Counted from the stretch's first letter, positions 34,439 to 45,101 are shown. The stretch is 64,000 nt of DNA from Candidatus Latescibacterota bacterium (GCA_022822725.1 JAJEAN010000001.1:186001-250000); one strand, 5' to 3'. A program made the numbers and translations. The notes: a model not told the origin generated them from the sequence alone.

Positions 34439-35707
34439 ATGTTAGACCAGCGATTCGTCAGGAACAACCCCGACGTGGTAAAACAGGCGGCGGCGAACAA
34501 GAACGAGCGGGTCGACGTCGACCGGTTCCTCGACCTTGATGCCCGGCGGCGGGAACTGCTGCAGACGAGCGAGTCGCTCAAGCAGCGGCGGAACACCGTT
34601 TCCGACGAAATCGCCCGGATGAAACGCGATGGGGAAGACGCTTCCGGCCGGATCGAGGAGATGCGGGAGGTGTCCGCGCGCATCAAGGGTATCGACAACG
34701 ACCTGGCCGGCCTCCAGGACAGCCTGCAGTCCGTGCTCGAGCGCCTGCCCAACATACCCCATCCCTCGGTGCCGGTCGGCGCCGACGAAAGCGCCAACGT
34801 GGAGGTGCGACGCTGGGGATCGACACCCGAGGCGGCATTCGAACGCAAGGCCCACTGGGACCTGGGAGAAGCACTCGACATCATCGACTTTCAAAGGGCG
34901 GGCAAGATTTCGGGCAGCCACTTCGTCCTCTTCAAGGGCGAGGGCGCGCGGCTGCAGCGCGCGCTTATCCAGTTCATGCTCGACCTCCACATCCAGAAGC
35001 ACGGGTACACGGAAATCATACCGCCCTACATCGTAAACCGCCAGAGCATGTTCGGCACGGGCCAGCTGCCGAAGATGGAAGAGGACATGTACCGGACCGA
35101 CATGGACGACCTGTTCCTCATCCCCACGGCGGAGGTGCCGGTGACCAACATGCACCGCGACGAAATCCTTTCCGAGGACGACCTGCCGATCCGCTACACG
35201 GCCTACAGCCCCTGCTTCCGCCGCGAGGCCGGTTCCTACGGGCGGGAGACCCGCGGCCTGATCCGGGTGCACCAGTTCGACAAGGTGGAGATGGTCAAGT
35301 TCGTCCGTCCCGAGACCTCCTACGATGAACTGGAGACGCTGGTGAACGACGCGGAGGAAGTGCTGCAGCTGCTGAATATCCCGTACCGCGTGGTTTCACT
35401 GAGCACGGGCGACCTGAGTTTCGCGGCGGCCAAATGCTATGACCTGGAAGCCTGGGCGCCCGGTGTAGACCGGTGGCTGGAGGTCTCTTCCTGCAGCAAT
35501 TTCGAGGATTTCCAGGCGCGGAGAAGCGGGATCCGGTACCGGAACAAGGCCGGGAAGAGCCAGTTCGTGCATACCCTGAACGGATCGGGCATGGGCATGG
35601 CGCGGACCCTGATCGCCGTACTCGAGCACTACCAGACCGAGCGCGGCACCATCCGTATCCCGGAGGTGCTGGTCCCCTACATGGGCGGACTGAAGGAAAT
35701 CGGGTGA
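34439..35707 (+). CDS. serS: Seryl-tRNA synthetase
   Basis: A 422-residue class II aminoacyl-tRNA synthetase charging tRNA-Ser. The N-terminal coiled-coil arm that grips the tRNA variable loop spans about 25-105. Catalytic motif 2 is in [20 protein letters not shown] and motif 3 in [35 protein letters not shown] is the serine-binding region. A GGAGGG box lies 5 bp before ATG 34439. It overlaps tsaE by 4 bp (GTGA). Confidence 0.97.
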   Translation: MLDQRFVRNNPDVVKQAAANKNERVDVDRFLDLDARRRELLQTSESLKQRRNTVSDEIARMKRDGEDASGRIEEMREVSARIKGIDNDLAGLQDSLQSVLERLPNIPHPSVPVGADESANVEVRRWGSTPEAAFERKAHWDLGEALDIIDFQRAGKISGSHFVLFKGEGARLQRALIQFMLDLHIQKHGYTEIIPPYIVNRQSMFGTGQLPKMEEDMYRTDMDDLFLIPTAEVPVTNMHRDEILSEDDLPIRYTAYSPCFRREAGSYGRETRGLIRVHQFDKVEMVKFVRPETSYDELETLVNDAEEVLQLLNIPYRVVSLSTGDLSFAAAKCYDLEAWAPGVDRWLEVSSCSNFEDFQARRSGIRYRNKAGKSQFVHTLNGSGMGMARTLIAVLEHYQTERGTIRIPEVLVPYMGGLKEIG

Positions 35708-36204
35708 ACGCTTCGATACATGCGGACACGCCGGTCCGGCGCGAACGGCGCAGTTACGACACCGACGGCCCCGGGCAGACCGCGCGGGTCGGGGGACGGC
35801 TGGCGGCGTGGCTGGCGCCTGGGGACACGGTGCGGGTGTCCGGCGACCTGGGCGCGGGGAAGACCTGTTTCATCCAGGGAATATGCGCGGGCCTGGGCAT
35901 CACGGAACCGGTCACGAGTCCCACCTTCACCCTCGTGAACGAATACGATGGTCAGCCTGGCCGGGTCCCCGTGGCCCACTTCGATCTCTATCGCCTGGAC
36001 GACCCGGCGTCGGTGCTGGACCTCGGCTTCGACGAATACCTGGACGCGTGTGTCTGCCTGGTCGAATGGGGCGACAAGTTCCCGGAGATCATGCCGTCCG
36101 ACGCGGTAACGGTCCATATCGAAATCGGAACGGGAACGCGGAGAAAGCTGGAGATCGCGGGCGACATCGAGCTGGTTGCCGACCTGGAGGCAGCAGTCAG
36201 ATGA
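35704..36204 (+). CDS. tsaE: tRNA threonylcarbamoyladenosine biosynthesis ATPase TsaE
   Basis: A 166-residue P-loop ATPase that works with TsaB and TsaD in t6A37 tRNA modification. The Walker A is [14 protein letters not shown], followed by the family segments [24 protein letters not shown] and [11 protein letters not shown]. It starts with GTG 35704 embedded in the serS stop (GTGA), so translation is coupled. The last 36 bp of the gene are part of a 41-bp sequence repeated just downstream. It converges on lon. Confidence 0.93.
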   Translation: MNASIHADTPVRRERRSYDTDGPGQTARVGGRLAAWLAPGDTVRVSGDLGAGKTCFIQGICAGLGITEPVTSPTFTLVNEYDGQPGRVPVAHFDLYRLDDPASVLDLGFDEYLDACVCLVEWGDKFPEIMPSDAVTVHIEIGTGTRRKLEIAGDIELVADLEAAVR

Positions 36205-36255
36205 ACCCTCTGACGAGCTGGTTGCCGACCTGGAGGCAGCAGTCAGATGAACCCT
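36169..36255. repeat. Exact 41-bp direct duplication of the tsaE 3' end
   Basis: Positions 36169-36209, which include the last codons and stop of tsaE, recur exactly at 36215-36255, a period of 46 bp. The copy is non-coding and fills the tsaE-lon convergent gap. The perfect identity suggests a recent event. Confidence 0.95.
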
Positions 36256-36260
36256 GAACC

Positions 36261-38678
36261 CTAGACCGGCTTGATCGATGGCTGAGTGACGGACTGGGCG
36301 GGGAGCAGGGCGGGCACGAGGGATTCCACGACCGTTATGCCCATGGTCCGTTTGAGGACCTCGTCCATGGTCGATACCGGGAGGATTTCGATCCCGTCCT
36401 TCACTTCCTGCGGGACGTCCACCAGGTCCTTCCGGTTGCGTTGAGGGATCGCCACTTCCCTGATGCCGGCCCGGAGCGCGGCGATCAGCTTCTCGTTCAG
36501 TCCGCCGATGGGCAGGACGTTCCCCCGGAGCGTGATCTCGCCCGTCATGGCGATATCGCACCGGACGGGCACGCCGGTCAGCGCCGAACAGAGCGCCGTC
36601 GCGATCGTGATGCCTGCGGAAGGCCCGTCCTTGGGGATCGCGCCTTCGGGCATGTGCACGTGGATCTCGACGTTCTTGTAGAAATCCGGTTCCAGTCCAA
36701 GCGAGGCCGCCCTGGACCGGGCGTAGGTGAGCGCCGCGTGGGCCGATTCCTGCATCACTTCCCCCAACTGGCCGGTCAGCGTCAGTCTCCCGGCGCCTCG
36801 GCGGTTCAGGACACTGACCTCGATGGTGAGGATGTCGCCGCCCGACTGCGTCCACGCGAGCCCCGTGGCGATCCCCACCGAATCCTCTTTCACGACTTCC
36901 GAGTCCAGGTAGCGCGGGACGCCGAGGTAGCCTGAAAGCTGGTTGCGCGTTACCTGCATCCGCTTGCCGGACCTTCCTTCCACCACCTTGCGCGCCAGCT
37001 TGCGGCAGACCGCGGCGATATGGCGTTCCAGGCCCCGGACGCCGGCCTCGCGGGTGTATTCCCGGATGACGGACTGCAGGGCGTCCTTCCTGAACGTGAC
37101 GCGTTCCTTCTTCAGTCCGTGGGCCTCGATCTGCTTCGGCACCAGGAACTCCTTCGCGATGGCCAGTTTCTGGGTCTCGAGATAACCGGGCAACTCGAGG
37201 ATCTCCATGCGGTCGTTCAGTGCCGGCGGAATGGTCTCCGTGGTGTTGGCCGTCGTGATGAACAGTATTCGGGACAGATCGTAATCCACTTCGAGGTAGT
37301 GATCGTTGAAAGCGCTGTTCTGTTCGGGATCCAGCACCTCGAGCAGGGCCGACGCGGGGTCGCCGCGCACGTCCCGGCCGAGCTTGTCCACCTCGTCGAG
37401 CAGGATGACGGGATTGACGGTCCCGGCGCGGCGCATCGCCTGGATGATGCGACCGGGCATGGAACCGATGTAGGTCCGGCGATGCCCCCTGATTTCGGCC
37501 TCGTCGTGCACGCCGCCGAGGGACATGCGGACGAACTTGCGGCCCATGGCGCGCGCGACGGAACGGCCGAGGGACGTCTTGCCCACGCCGGGCGGGCCGA
37601 CCAGGCAGAGGATCGGTCCCTTCAGGTGCCGCGTCAACTGGATGACCGACAGGTACTCGAGGATGTGTTCCTTGGGTTTTTCCAGCCCGTAGTGATCGGC
37701 GTCGAGCACCGACGCCACCCGGCCGATGTCCCGGCTGTCCCGCGTGCGTTTCCTCCACGGGACCTCAACGAGCCATTCCAGGTAGTTCCGGATCACCGTC
37801 GCTTCGGGTGAAGTCGGGTGCATCTGCTGTAGCTTGTCCAGCTCGTTCATGGCCTTTTCGTGGGCTTCCTTGGGCATCTTCGCGTCCGCGATCTGCTGGG
37901 CTAGGCCGCCCAGGTTCTCCGGCAGGTCCTCCAGTTCGCCCAGTTCCTGCTTGATCACGCGCATCTGTTCCTGGAGAAAGAACTCTCGCTGCGACTTCTG
38001 GATTCGGTCCCGGACTTCCCCGTCGAGCTGGTTCTTGATCTCCAGGATCTCCAGTTCCGTGGCCAGCAGGGCCGACAGTTCGTCGAGCTGCTCGATGATC
38101 GACGGCACCTCGATGAGCCGCTGCTTGACCTGGGGGCTTTGCTGGATGAAGGCCGACATCGTATCCACCAGGCGCTGGGCGTCGTCCATGTTCTGCAGGG
38201 ACAGCAGAATCTCGTCAGGCGCCTGCTGGTTCAGCTTGATGTACTCCGTGAACTGGTCCACGACGGTCCGCAGTCTCGCCTGCACCTCCGCCTCGGTGTC
38301 CCCGGTCTCCTCGACCAGGGCGATCTTGACCCGCATGTAGGGGTCCGTGGACAGGAACCGGACGATGCGCGCGCGGACGATCCCCTCGACGAGTACGCGG
38401 ATCAGGCCGTTGGGCAGTTTCACCACCTGCAGGATACGGGCCACGATACCGGTTCGGTGCACGTCCCCCTTCGCGGGGTTTTCCACATCGGGATTCCGCT
38501 GGGCGGTCAGAAAGAGCAGCCGGTCGTTGTTGACCCCATGCTCCAGGGCCTTGATGGAAGCGTCCCGCGCAATGATGAGGGGGTATTCCATGTAGGGGAA
38601 CACGACCACTTCACGGAGGGGAATGAGCGGCAGCTTGTCGTCGAATGTGATGGGTTCGTTGCGTTTCAGTGTGATCAT
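36261..38678 (-). CDS. lon: ATP-dependent protease Lon
   Basis: An 805-residue LonA: cytosolic AAA+ serine protease degrading misfolded and regulatory proteins. The N-terminal LON substrate-binding domain (about 10-205, [19 protein letters not shown]) and coiled-coil precede the AAA+ module with Walker [14 protein letters not shown] and Walker [10 protein letters not shown]. The C-terminal protease has the catalytic Ser in [10 protein letters not shown] and Lys in [10 protein letters not shown]. Length is standard. It is the last gene of tig-clpP-clpX-lon; no ribosome-binding site is obvious ahead of the ATG. Confidence 0.97.
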   Translation of the reverse strand: MITLKRNEPITFDDKLPLIPLREVVVFPYMEYPLIIARDASIKALEHGVNNDRLLFLTAQRNPDVENPAKGDVHRTGIVARILQVVKLPNGLIRVLVEGIVRARIVRFLSTDPYMRVKIALVEETGDTEAEVQARLRTVVDQFTEYIKLNQQAPDEILLSLQNMDDAQRLVDTMSAFIQQSPQVKQRLIEVPSIIEQLDELSALLATELEILEIKNQLDGEVRDRIQKSQREFFLQEQMRVIKQELGELEDLPENLGGLAQQIADAKMPKEAHEKAMNELDKLQQMHPTSPEATVIRNYLEWLVEVPWRKRTRDSRDIGRVASVLDADHYGLEKPKEHILEYLSVIQLTRHLKGPILCLVGPPGVGKTSLGRSVARAMGRKFVRMSLGGVHDEAEIRGHRRTYIGSMPGRIIQAMRRAGTVNPVILLDEVDKLGRDVRGDPASALLEVLDPEQNSAFNDHYLEVDYDLSRILFITTANTTETIPPALNDRMEILELPGYLETQKLAIAKEFLVPKQIEAHGLKKERVTFRKDALQSVIREYTREAGVRGLERHIAAVCRKLARKVVEGRSGKRMQVTRNQLSGYLGVPRYLDSEVVKEDSVGIATGLAWTQSGGDILTIEVSVLNRRGAGRLTLTGQLGEVMQESAHAALTYARSRAASLGLEPDFYKNVEIHVHMPEGAIPKDGPSAGITIATALCSALTGVPVRCDIAMTGEITLRGNVLPIGGLNEKLIAALRAGIREVAIPQRNRKDLVDVPQEVKDGIEILPVSTMDEVLKRTMGITVVESLVPALLPAQSVTQPSIKPV

Positions 38679-38765
38679 GGGAAACCGTTGATGCCGCCGG
38701 TTGGTGCGGATGTTCCGGGTCGGCCGGGCTGACCGGGCCGACCAGGCTGGCCGCGGGGTGGGGGA

Positions 38766-40022
38766 TCAGGCGCTTTGCTTGCTTTCCTTGCCCTGAACGT
38801 AAACGGGCGGCGACTTTTCCGTGACGGTCTCTCCGGTGACGATCACTTCACTCAGGTCTTCCTGCGTCGGCGCGTTGAACATCACGTCAAGCATGACTTC
38901 CTCGAGGATGGACCGCAGCGACCGCGCGCCCGTCTTCTTGTCCATCGCCTCGTTCACCACCGCCTGGAGCGATTCGTCCGTAAAGGTCAGCTTGACGTTT
39001 TCCATTTCGAGCAGCCGCTGATATTGCTTTACGAGGGCGTTCCTGGGCTTGAGGAGGATTTCCATGAGGGCTTCGGCGTCCAGCTCCCCCAGCGTGGCTA
39101 TTACCGGCAGCCGTCCGATGATCTCCGGGATGAGGCCGTACTGCAGCAGGTCGTCCGGTTCGACCCGTGCGAGGAGCTCGCTCGTGTTGCGGCTCTGGGA
39201 GTGTTTCGATACGCCGCCGAATCCGATGGTGCCTTCCGCGGTCCGCCGCTCGATGATCTGGTCGAGATCGTCGAAAGCGCCGCCGCAGATGAAGAGGATG
39301 TTCCGCGTGTTGATCTGGACGAAGTTCTGTTCGGGGTGTTTCCGGCCGCCCTTGGGGGGCACGTTGGCGATGGTGCCTTCCAGCATTTTGAGCAGGGACT
39401 GCTGCACCCCTTCTCCCGAGACGTCGCGGGTGATGGAGGGGTTGGCCGACTTTCGCGCCACCTTGTCGACCTCGTCGATATATACGATGCCGCTCTCGGC
39501 TTTCGGCACGTCGTAATCGGCGGCCTGGAGCAACCGGACCAGGACGCTTTCCACGTCTTCGCCCACGTATCCGGCTTCCGTGAGCACCGTGGCGTCCGCG
39601 ATGCAGAAAGGCACGTGAAGCATCTTCGCCAGGGTCTGGGCCAGAAGCGTCTTGCCGGTGCCCGTGGGGCCGACCAGCAGGATGTTGCTCTTCTCGAGCT
39701 CCACGTCGTCCTGGGCGGCCTGGTCGGCGCCGTGCTGTATCCGCTTGTAGTGGTTGTACACGGCCACGGAAAGCACCTTCTTGGCCTGATCCTGGCCGAT
39801 GACGTATTCGTCGAGCGACTCCTTGATCTCCGTGGGCAGCGGCAGACGTTCGACCGTCGACAGGGTGCTGCGGCTCATCTCCTCCTCGAGGATCCCGTTG
39901 CACATCAGGATGCACTCGTTGCAGATGTACACGTTCGGACCCGTGATGAGGCGTTCCACCTCGTCGGCGTTCCGGTTGCAGAAGGAGCAGCGCAGCTCCC
40001 GCGGTGTCGATCGCTTCTTCAT
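38766..40022 (-). CDS. clpX: ClpXP protease ATPase subunit ClpX
   Basis: A 418-residue AAA+ unfoldase that feeds substrates to ClpP. N-terminal C4 zinc-binding domain ([11 protein letters not shown] with CNECILMCN), Walker [15 protein letters not shown], Walker [11 protein letters not shown], and an IGF-type ClpP-contacting loop at GTIGFGG; the RKH pore-loop motif is seen in [10 protein letters not shown]. It follows clpP by 9 bp. AGGA lies 7 nt before the ATG. Length is typical. Confidence 0.97.
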   Translation of the reverse strand: MKKRSTPRELRCSFCNRNADEVERLITGPNVYICNECILMCNGILEEEMSRSTLSTVERLPLPTEIKESLDEYVIGQDQAKKVLSVAVYNHYKRIQHGADQAAQDDVELEKSNILLVGPTGTGKTLLAQTLAKMLHVPFCIADATVLTEAGYVGEDVESVLVRLLQAADYDVPKAESGIVYIDEVDKVARKSANPSITRDVSGEGVQQSLLKMLEGTIANVPPKGGRKHPEQNFVQINTRNILFICGGAFDDLDQIIERRTAEGTIGFGGVSKHSQSRNTSELLARVEPDDLLQYGLIPEIIGRLPVIATLGELDAEALMEILLKPRNALVKQYQRLLEMENVKLTFTDESLQAVVNEAMDKKTGARSLRSILEEVMLDVMFNAPTQEDLSEVIVTGETVTEKSPPVYVQGKESKQSA

Positions 40023-40031
40023 GTTCCGGTC

Positions 40032-40655
40032 CTAGGCGGTTTTGCCGTTCAGCGACTCGGCGATGGCCCTGGAAGCGGCGGTTTCGACCACGTGGTCCAC
40101 CAACCCGTATTCCACGGCCTGTTCCGGCGACATCCAGAAGTCCCGGTCCGTATCCGCTTCGATCTTGTCCACCGACTGTCCGGTGTGGTGGGCCATGATC
40201 TCGTTCATCGTACGCTTCATGCGCAGCATTTCCTCGGCCTGGATCTCGATGTCCTTGGCCGTGCCGGCCATATGCGGGATGGAAGGCTGGTGGATCAGAA
40301 TGCGGGAATAGGGCAGGGCGTAGCGTTTGCCGCTCCCGCCCGCCGTGAGGAGGAAGGCGCCCATGCTGGCGGCCATGCCCAGGCAGTAGGTCTCCACGTC
40401 GGGCTGGATGAACTGCATGGTGTCGTAAATGGCGAGACCCGCGGTGATGCTGCCGCCGGGACTGTTGATGTACAGCTTGATGTCCTTTTCGGCGTCCTCG
40501 TACTGGAGATAGAGTAGTTGGGCGATCACCAGGTTCGCGATGGTGTCGTCGATCGGCATGCCGATGAAGACGATGCGGTTCTTCAGCAGCAGAGAGTAGA
40601 TGTCGTAGGCCCGTTCCCCGCGGCCCGTCTGTTCAATCACCATCGGCACTAACAT
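40032..40655 (-). CDS. clpP: ATP-dependent Clp protease proteolytic subunit
   Basis: A 207-residue serine protease forming the tetradecameric barrel of ClpXP. The catalytic triad is S97 ([11 protein letters not shown]), H122 (ILIHQPS) and D168 (ADTDRDFWM). [18 protein letters not shown] is the oxyanion/handle region. The propeptide is short. It has an AAGGAG box 7 nt before the ATG and lies 12 bp after tig and 9 bp before clpX. Confidence 0.97.
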   Translation of the reverse strand: MLVPMVIEQTGRGERAYDIYSLLLKNRIVFIGMPIDDTIANLVIAQLLYLQYEDAEKDIKLYINSPGGSITAGLAIYDTMQFIQPDVETYCLGMAASMGAFLLTAGGSGKRYALPYSRILIHQPSIPHMAGTAKDIEIQAEEMLRMKRTMNEIMAHHTGQSVDKIEADTDRDFWMSPEQAVEYGLVDHVVETAASRAIAESLNGKTA

Positions 40656-40667
40656 GATACGCTCCTT

Positions 40668-41915
40668 CTACTCCGTTTGTATGTCGGCGTGCTGCACGAG
40701 GTATTCAACGACCTTCTCTTCCCTGAGATCCGCTTCGATACGGTCCAGCCTCCCGTTCTCCCTGAATAGCCGGCGGACCTGGTCGACCGAGGCTTGTCCC
40801 CTTGCCGCGACAGCCTCCAGCCGCTCGTCCAGTTCCTCCTGGTCCACCGCCAGCCCTTCCTGCTCCGCGATGGCGTCCAGGATGAGGTGTCGCATGATCT
40901 GGCTGTTCGCCACCGGCCGGTACTCCTGGCGAAGGGCGTTCTCGTCGACCTGGTCCTGGTCCCGCGTCGACCGGCGCGCGTCGGCGACGACCTGGTCGAG
41001 AAAGGTCGTCATCATGGATTCGGGCACTTCGAATTCGTGGGCGTCCACGATCTGGGTGACCAGGTCCCTGCGCAACTCCAGGTCCGGTTCCCGCTCGATC
41101 TCCTCGCGGACAGACTGCTTCAGGGCGTCCAGGCTCTCCATGCCGATGTCCACGGCGAAATCGTCGTCCGCTTCCGGCAGCTGCCTTTCCAGCACTTCGT
41201 GGACGCGCACGATGAAACAGGCCTCCTGGCCCGCCAGACTTTCATCGGGGTAATCGGACGGCAGCGCGGTCTTTACGGTCCGTTCCTCCTCGGCCCGGAC
41301 GCCGGTGAGCTGCGTATCGAAACCCTCGCCCAGCCGTCCCGACCCGACCTGGAAGAACTGGTTCTCTTCCTTGCGTCCGATGATCGGCACCCCGCTGGCG
41401 TCGGTGTGCTGAATATCGGCACGGATGAAGTGATCCTTCTCCGCTTCCCCGTCGATCCGTACCACGCTGGCGTAGCGTTCCCGCAACCTTTCGATCCGCT
41501 GGTCCACATCCTCGTCCGTGGCGTTCGCGGTCCGCCGGGTCACCCGCAGGTCCTTGTACTGCTTCAGTTCGATGGCGGGCTTGACTTCCACGCTGGCCCG
41601 AAGTTTCAGGTCCTTGCCCTCGTCGAAGTCGATCTCTTCGATCACGGGCTGGCTGATGGGCTTGATCTCCGCGCGCTCGTGGGCGCTGTTCAGATATTCC
41701 GGGATTTTCTTTTCCAGCACTTCCGCGCGGATCTCGTTTCCGAGCCGCGCCTTGAGGACGCTGAGCGGAACCTTGCCCCGGCGGAACCCGGGAAGGCGCA
41801 CCTCTCTACTGTAACGCGCGTAGGCCTCGTTCAGTTCAGATTGTATCGCGTCGGAGGGCACTTCGATCTCCAGGACGCGTTTCCAGGGTTTGGGTTCGGA
41901 AACCGTATAGTTCAA
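40668..41915 (-). CDS. tig: Trigger factor
   Basis: A 415-residue ribosome-associated chaperone. The N-terminal ribosome-binding domain carries the tail signature GFRRGKVP (about 43-50). The middle PPIase-like domain spans about 145-225 (HFIRADIQHTD, QVGSGRLGEGFDTQL), and the helical C-terminal arms follow. Length is near the usual 430. The start is TTG 41915, with a GGGAG box 8 bp upstream; no ATG occurs nearby in frame. First gene of the tig-clpP-clpX-lon operon. Confidence 0.94.
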   Translation of the reverse strand: MNYTVSEPKPWKRVLEIEVPSDAIQSELNEAYARYSREVRLPGFRRGKVPLSVLKARLGNEIRAEVLEKKIPEYLNSAHERAEIKPISQPVIEEIDFDEGKDLKLRASVEVKPAIELKQYKDLRVTRRTANATDEDVDQRIERLRERYASVVRIDGEAEKDHFIRADIQHTDASGVPIIGRKEENQFFQVGSGRLGEGFDTQLTGVRAEEERTVKTALPSDYPDESLAGQEACFIVRVHEVLERQLPEADDDFAVDIGMESLDALKQSVREEIEREPDLELRRDLVTQIVDAHEFEVPESMMTTFLDQVVADARRSTRDQDQVDENALRQEYRPVANSQIMRHLILDAIAEQEGLAVDQEELDERLEAVAARGQASVDQVRRLFRENGRLDRIEADLREEKVVEYLVQHADIQTE

Positions 41916-41935
41916 ACCGATTGCTCCCTGCGCCT

Positions 41936-42012
41936 TGCCTGTCCGGGCGTCTCGTCTGACTGCTTGTTTGCCTGTCCGGGCGTCTCGCCTGCCTGCTTGC
42001 CTGCCTGTCCGA
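41936..42012. repeat. 33-bp tandem repeat, about 2.4 copies
   Basis: TGCCTGTCCGGGCGTCTCG begins at 41936 and 41969, with a truncated third start at 42002. It forms most of the tig 5' leader between its promoter and start codon. Confidence 0.85.
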
Positions 42013-42101
42013 ACCGGGCTGGGTCAGGCTGGTCCTGCCGGTGCTGCGTAGACCGGCCGCGGAACCGAAGCGCCGCGGCCACCGATCTTCAAGCCGTCGT
42101 A

Positions 42102-42129
42102 ATTAACCGTGGATAGGGTGGTGTGTCAA
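42102..42129 (-). promoter_or_regulatory. Candidate promoter for tig-clpP-clpX-lon
   Basis: On the minus strand TTGACA (plus 42124-42129), 16 bp, then GTTAAT (plus 42102-42107). It begins directly after the hairpin that ends the upstream tRNA/ctpA unit and lies about 190 bp before the tig start. Confidence 0.5.
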
Positions 42130-42147
42130 CGGAAAAGCGCCCGGGAA

Positions 42148-42171
42148 CCGGGGTCTGTGACAATACCCCGG
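42148..42171 (-). terminator. Hairpin, possible terminator after tRNA-Leu
   Basis: CCGGGGT (42148-42154) and ACCCCGG (42165-42171) pair around a 10-nt loop, extendable by outer GC pairs. On the minus strand it is followed by a short CTTTTCC. The U-run is weak, but the position just after the tRNA and before the tig promoter fits termination. Confidence 0.5.
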
Positions 42172-42177
42172 GCAAGA

Positions 42178-42259
42178 TGCGAGGGGGGGGAGTCGAACCC
42201 CCATGGGTTGCCCCACTGGATCCTAAATCCAGCACGTATACCAGTTCCGCCACCCTCGC
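42178..42259 (-). tRNA. tRNA-Leu (UAG)
   Basis: An 82-nt class II tRNA on the minus strand. The acceptor stem GCGAGGG pairs with CCCTCGC, discriminator A. The anticodon stem CTGGA/TCCAG encloses TTTAGGA, giving anticodon TAG (reads CUA/CUN leucine codons). A short variable arm and a TTCGACT T-loop are visible. CCA is not encoded. It lies 52 bp downstream of the ctpA stop. Confidence 0.93.
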
Positions 42260-42311
42260 GAAGCCCGCGTAATTCAATGCCCGGGGCTCAGCCGGCGGAT
42301 TGCCGCCGTCG

Positions 42312-43994
42312 CTATTCCGCGGGATCGTCGCCGAGCAGCTTCCGGTATTCCCGTTCGTCATTCAGGATCTCCAGGGACGCCCTGATCTGGGGGTCGTGCC
42401 TCGCTGCGAAGGCATACCGGCCCGCCGTACCCCAGAGTCTCGCGCTGATCTCCGTACCGATACGGGCCACGAGCAGGTCCCGGTGCCTGGAGTACTCCAG
42501 TCCACGATGGCTGTTAAGCTTGCTCCGCAGGTCTGCGAGCGATTCCAGCACGTCGTCGGTCGGCGAGCGGTCCGCGACGATCTCCTCCAGTTCGTCGAGC
42601 GACTGTTCCGCCACGGTGGTGTAGGTGAAGGACCGTGTCTCGACGAACCGGCGGAAGGCGTCGATCATCTCGTCCGTGACGTCGAAAGTCGACTGGTCCG
42701 CAACGGGGTTGTCTGACACGTAGTGGTTGGCGAACTTCATGAACATGGTCTGGTTGTTCAGGGCGCGGATCAGGTTGGGGTATGCCGGGACCTCGATCTC
42801 CACGTCCGGCGCGATACCGCCGCCGCCGTAGACGGTCCGCCCTACTTTCGTCTCGTACGAAGTCCTGTCGGGCCCGTCCGTTTCATCCATCGCGGAATCC
42901 GGCGCGCCGCTTCCGTCCGGGTGCTCCCGGGTTTTCTGGATGAGCCTGCCACTCGGCGTGTAGTACCTCGCCGTCGTAATCTTCAGTGCCGTCCCCTGGT
43001 TCATGGGGAAAATCTGCTGCACCGAAGCCTTGCCGAAGGTCGGCTGGCCGGCCACGACGCCGCGGTCCCAGTCCTGGATCGCCCCGGCGACGATCTCGGA
43101 CGCGCTGGCGCTGAACCGGTCGACGAGCACCACCAGCGGCGCGTCCTCCAGCGTGAAGGATTCCGGCGCGTGGTACGACCGCTGGTCCGAACCGGGCCGG
43201 CCCATCGTGTACACGATAAGGCGGTCCTCCGGCAGGAACTTCCCGGCTACGTCCACGGCCTGCTCCAGCAAGCCCCCTGGGTTGCCCCGCAGGTCCAGCA
43301 GATACCCGCCGGCGCCCTGCGCCTGAAGCTGCTTCAACGCCTGTTCCACCTGCATGGAGGCGTCTTCGGTAAACTGGTTCAGCTTGATGTAGCCGGTACC
43401 GCCGTCCAGCATGCCCACGTAAGGGACCACGGGTATGGTGATGATGGCCCGCGTCACCGTGAAGTCGATGAACGCGTCCTCGCCCTCCCTGCTGACCGAG
43501 ATATTAACGGAAGTCCCGGGACTTCCCCGGAGGAGGTCCGCCGCCTGCGACACGTCGATGTCGGCCGTGGATGATTCCTCGATGCGCACGATGCGGTCGC
43601 CGGTCTGCAGGCCGACGTCGAAGGCCGGCGTGTCGTCGAACAGCGCGACGACGACCAGGGCGTCCTCCTGCTTCTGGATCCTGATGCCCAATCCACCGTA
43701 CTTACCCTGGATCTGCATCATTTTCATCTCGTCGTTCTGCTTTTTCTCCAGGAACTCCGTATAGGGATCGAGCGTGCCCAGCATGCCTTTGATGGCCGCG
43801 TCGATCGCTTCTCCTTCGTTCAGGTCTTCCACGTACTTGGCGCGGATGCGTTCCACTACCTGCTGAAGCAGTTTCAGGTCGTATTGCTGATCGCCGACCG
43901 CCTGCGCCCTGTCCTGGCTCATGATCCATACGGCGCCCAGCAGACCGATGAATACCAGCAAGGCCAGGGTAATCTTCCTGTTTTTAGCCCACAT
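42312..43994 (-). CDS. C-terminal processing peptidase (S41 family)
   Basis: A 560-residue exported S41 (CtpA/Prc-type) serine protease cleaving C-termini of envelope proteins. The N-terminal hydrophobic anchor (ITLALLVFIGLLGAVWIM) is followed by a helical cap, a PDZ domain (about 110-180; YGGLGIRIQKQEDALVVVAL) and the catalytic core, with Ser in DRFSASASEIVAGA and Lys in PTFGKASVQQIFP. A long C-terminal extension of about 180 residues resembles those in FCB homologues. ATG 43994 has an AGGAGTG box. It is followed by tRNA-Leu and preceded by the phosphatidyltransferase gene. Confidence 0.93.
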   Translation of the reverse strand: MWAKNRKITLALLVFIGLLGAVWIMSQDRAQAVGDQQYDLKLLQQVVERIRAKYVEDLNEGEAIDAAIKGMLGTLDPYTEFLEKKQNDEMKMMQIQGKYGGLGIRIQKQEDALVVVALFDDTPAFDVGLQTGDRIVRIEESSTADIDVSQAADLLRGSPGTSVNISVSREGEDAFIDFTVTRAIITIPVVPYVGMLDGGTGYIKLNQFTEDASMQVEQALKQLQAQGAGGYLLDLRGNPGGLLEQAVDVAGKFLPEDRLIVYTMGRPGSDQRSYHAPESFTLEDAPLVVLVDRFSASASEIVAGAIQDWDRGVVAGQPTFGKASVQQIFPMNQGTALKITTARYYTPSGRLIQKTREHPDGSGAPDSAMDETDGPDRTSYETKVGRTVYGGGGIAPDVEIEVPAYPNLIRALNNQTMFMKFANHYVSDNPVADQSTFDVTDEMIDAFRRFVETRSFTYTTVAEQSLDELEEIVADRSPTDDVLESLADLRSKLNSHRGLEYSRHRDLLVARIGTEISARLWGTAGRYAFAARHDPQIRASLEILNDEREYRKLLGDDPAE

Positions 43995-44112
43995 GTACCG
44001 CACTCCTGTGACGTGAACCGTCACGTTTTGCATTCGGGACCGCGTCAGCGAACGGCGGTCCGCCTTCCCGTTTTGCCGCGCACCGGGGATCTCCCGGATC
44101 CTGGAACCTCCC

Positions 44113-44712
44113 TCACCCCTTCGAGGTCCTTCGAATGTGGAACAGGCGGGTGATGGCCGTGAAGTTCGACACCACGGCAATCAGGACCAGCGCGACGGGC
44201 AGGTACGTTTCCCCGAGCAGCGCACCCAGCCCGAGACAGACGATCCGTTCCGGGCGCTGCATGAGTCCCACGGTGCATTCCTGGCCGAGTCCTTCCGCGC
44301 GGGCGCGGACATAACTGACCATCAGGGAACCGCTGATCGCCATCACGGACGCCAGCACCCAGTAGGCGTTCAACGCGCTGTCGCTCGCGTTGAAGAGATA
44401 AAAGGCGATGATGCCGATGAATACGGCGATCTCAGCGTAGCGGTCCAGCGTGGAATCGAGGAGCGCTCCGAAGGTGCTTCGCGTGCCCGTCTCCCGGGCG
44501 AGATGCCCGTCCAGCACGTCGCAGCTGCCGCCGATGAACATGACCAGGCCGGCCCACCTGAAAGCGCCGAGTCCGAAGAGACAGGCCGAGACCAGGGTGA
44601 TCCCGAAGCCGATCATGGTCAGCGCGTTGGGATGTATCCCGAAACGCACGGACGTGCGGACGAAGGGGCCCAGCATGTTTACGTACCATGTCTTCACTTT
44701 CGAACTCAGCAT
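44113..44712 (-). CDS. CDP-alcohol phosphatidyltransferase
   Basis: A 199-residue polytopic inner-membrane enzyme with about six helices. The family signature is complete: D-x2-D-G-x2-A-R-x8-G-x3-D-x3-D in CDVLDGHLARETGTRST and FGALLDSTLDRY. Members transfer a phosphatidyl group from CDP-diacylglycerol to glycerol-3-phosphate, inositol or a related alcohol; the acceptor cannot be told from sequence. GGGAG precedes ATG 44712, favoured over ATG 44727. It is probably co-transcribed with ctpA. Confidence 0.88.
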   Translation of the reverse strand: MLSSKVKTWYVNMLGPFVRTSVRFGIHPNALTMIGFGITLVSACLFGLGAFRWAGLVMFIGGSCDVLDGHLARETGTRSTFGALLDSTLDRYAEIAVFIGIIAFYLFNASDSALNAYWVLASVMAISGSLMVSYVRARAEGLGQECTVGLMQRPERIVCLGLGALLGETYLPVALVLIAVVSNFTAITRLFHIRRTSKG

Positions 44713-45101
44713 GGCAAACTCCCGCATCGGGCCGCGGCGCGTTCCCGCCAGCTTCCGGTTCCGTTCTTCCCCCGCCTCGCGGCGCTCCGCGCGACCGGGT
44801 CGACGGACGGAACTCGGCGCGGGTTTTCATAGCCGGAAACATATTGCGCAAATATACCCGAACGCGCTACCCGCAGTCAAGGAAAAGTCATTGCGTCCCG
44901 GGGGGAAAGGCGTCCCCGGCACCCAGCTTTTCGCTTGACATGGACCGGTGCGATTCGTAAATAGAGAATCAGTTTTTAACGCGTTCCCGCCCGCCCGGAG
45001 CCGGCTCGGGACAGCGTAAGTTCCGCCGGGAGTCGGCGCGCGGTCTTCGCCGCTTTCGGACCCGGCCCTTGACCGTCCTCCTTACAGACCGCAGGAACAC
45101 A
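44713..45101. other. Divergent spacer upstream of hrcA
   Basis: This 389-bp region has no convincing gene. It holds a TTGACA promoter-like site (44935-44963) for hrcA. I searched for the CIRCE operator (TTAGCACTC-N9-GAGTGCTAA) and found none. Confidence 0.6.
44935..44963 (+). promoter_or_regulatory. Candidate promoter for the hrcA operon
   Basis: Perfect TTGACA at 44935-44940, 17 bp, then TAAATA at 44958-44963, about 140 bp upstream of hrcA. It is in a locally AT-rich patch. No CIRCE element overlaps it. Confidence 0.48.

Noticed and set aside
38766-41915. tig-clpP-clpX-lon as a novel arrangement
   Set aside because: This order is well known in many bacteria; only the leader repeat is unusual.
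44713-45101. CIRCE operator upstream of hrcA
   Set aside because: No TTAGCACTC-N9-GAGTGCTAA or close variant was found.
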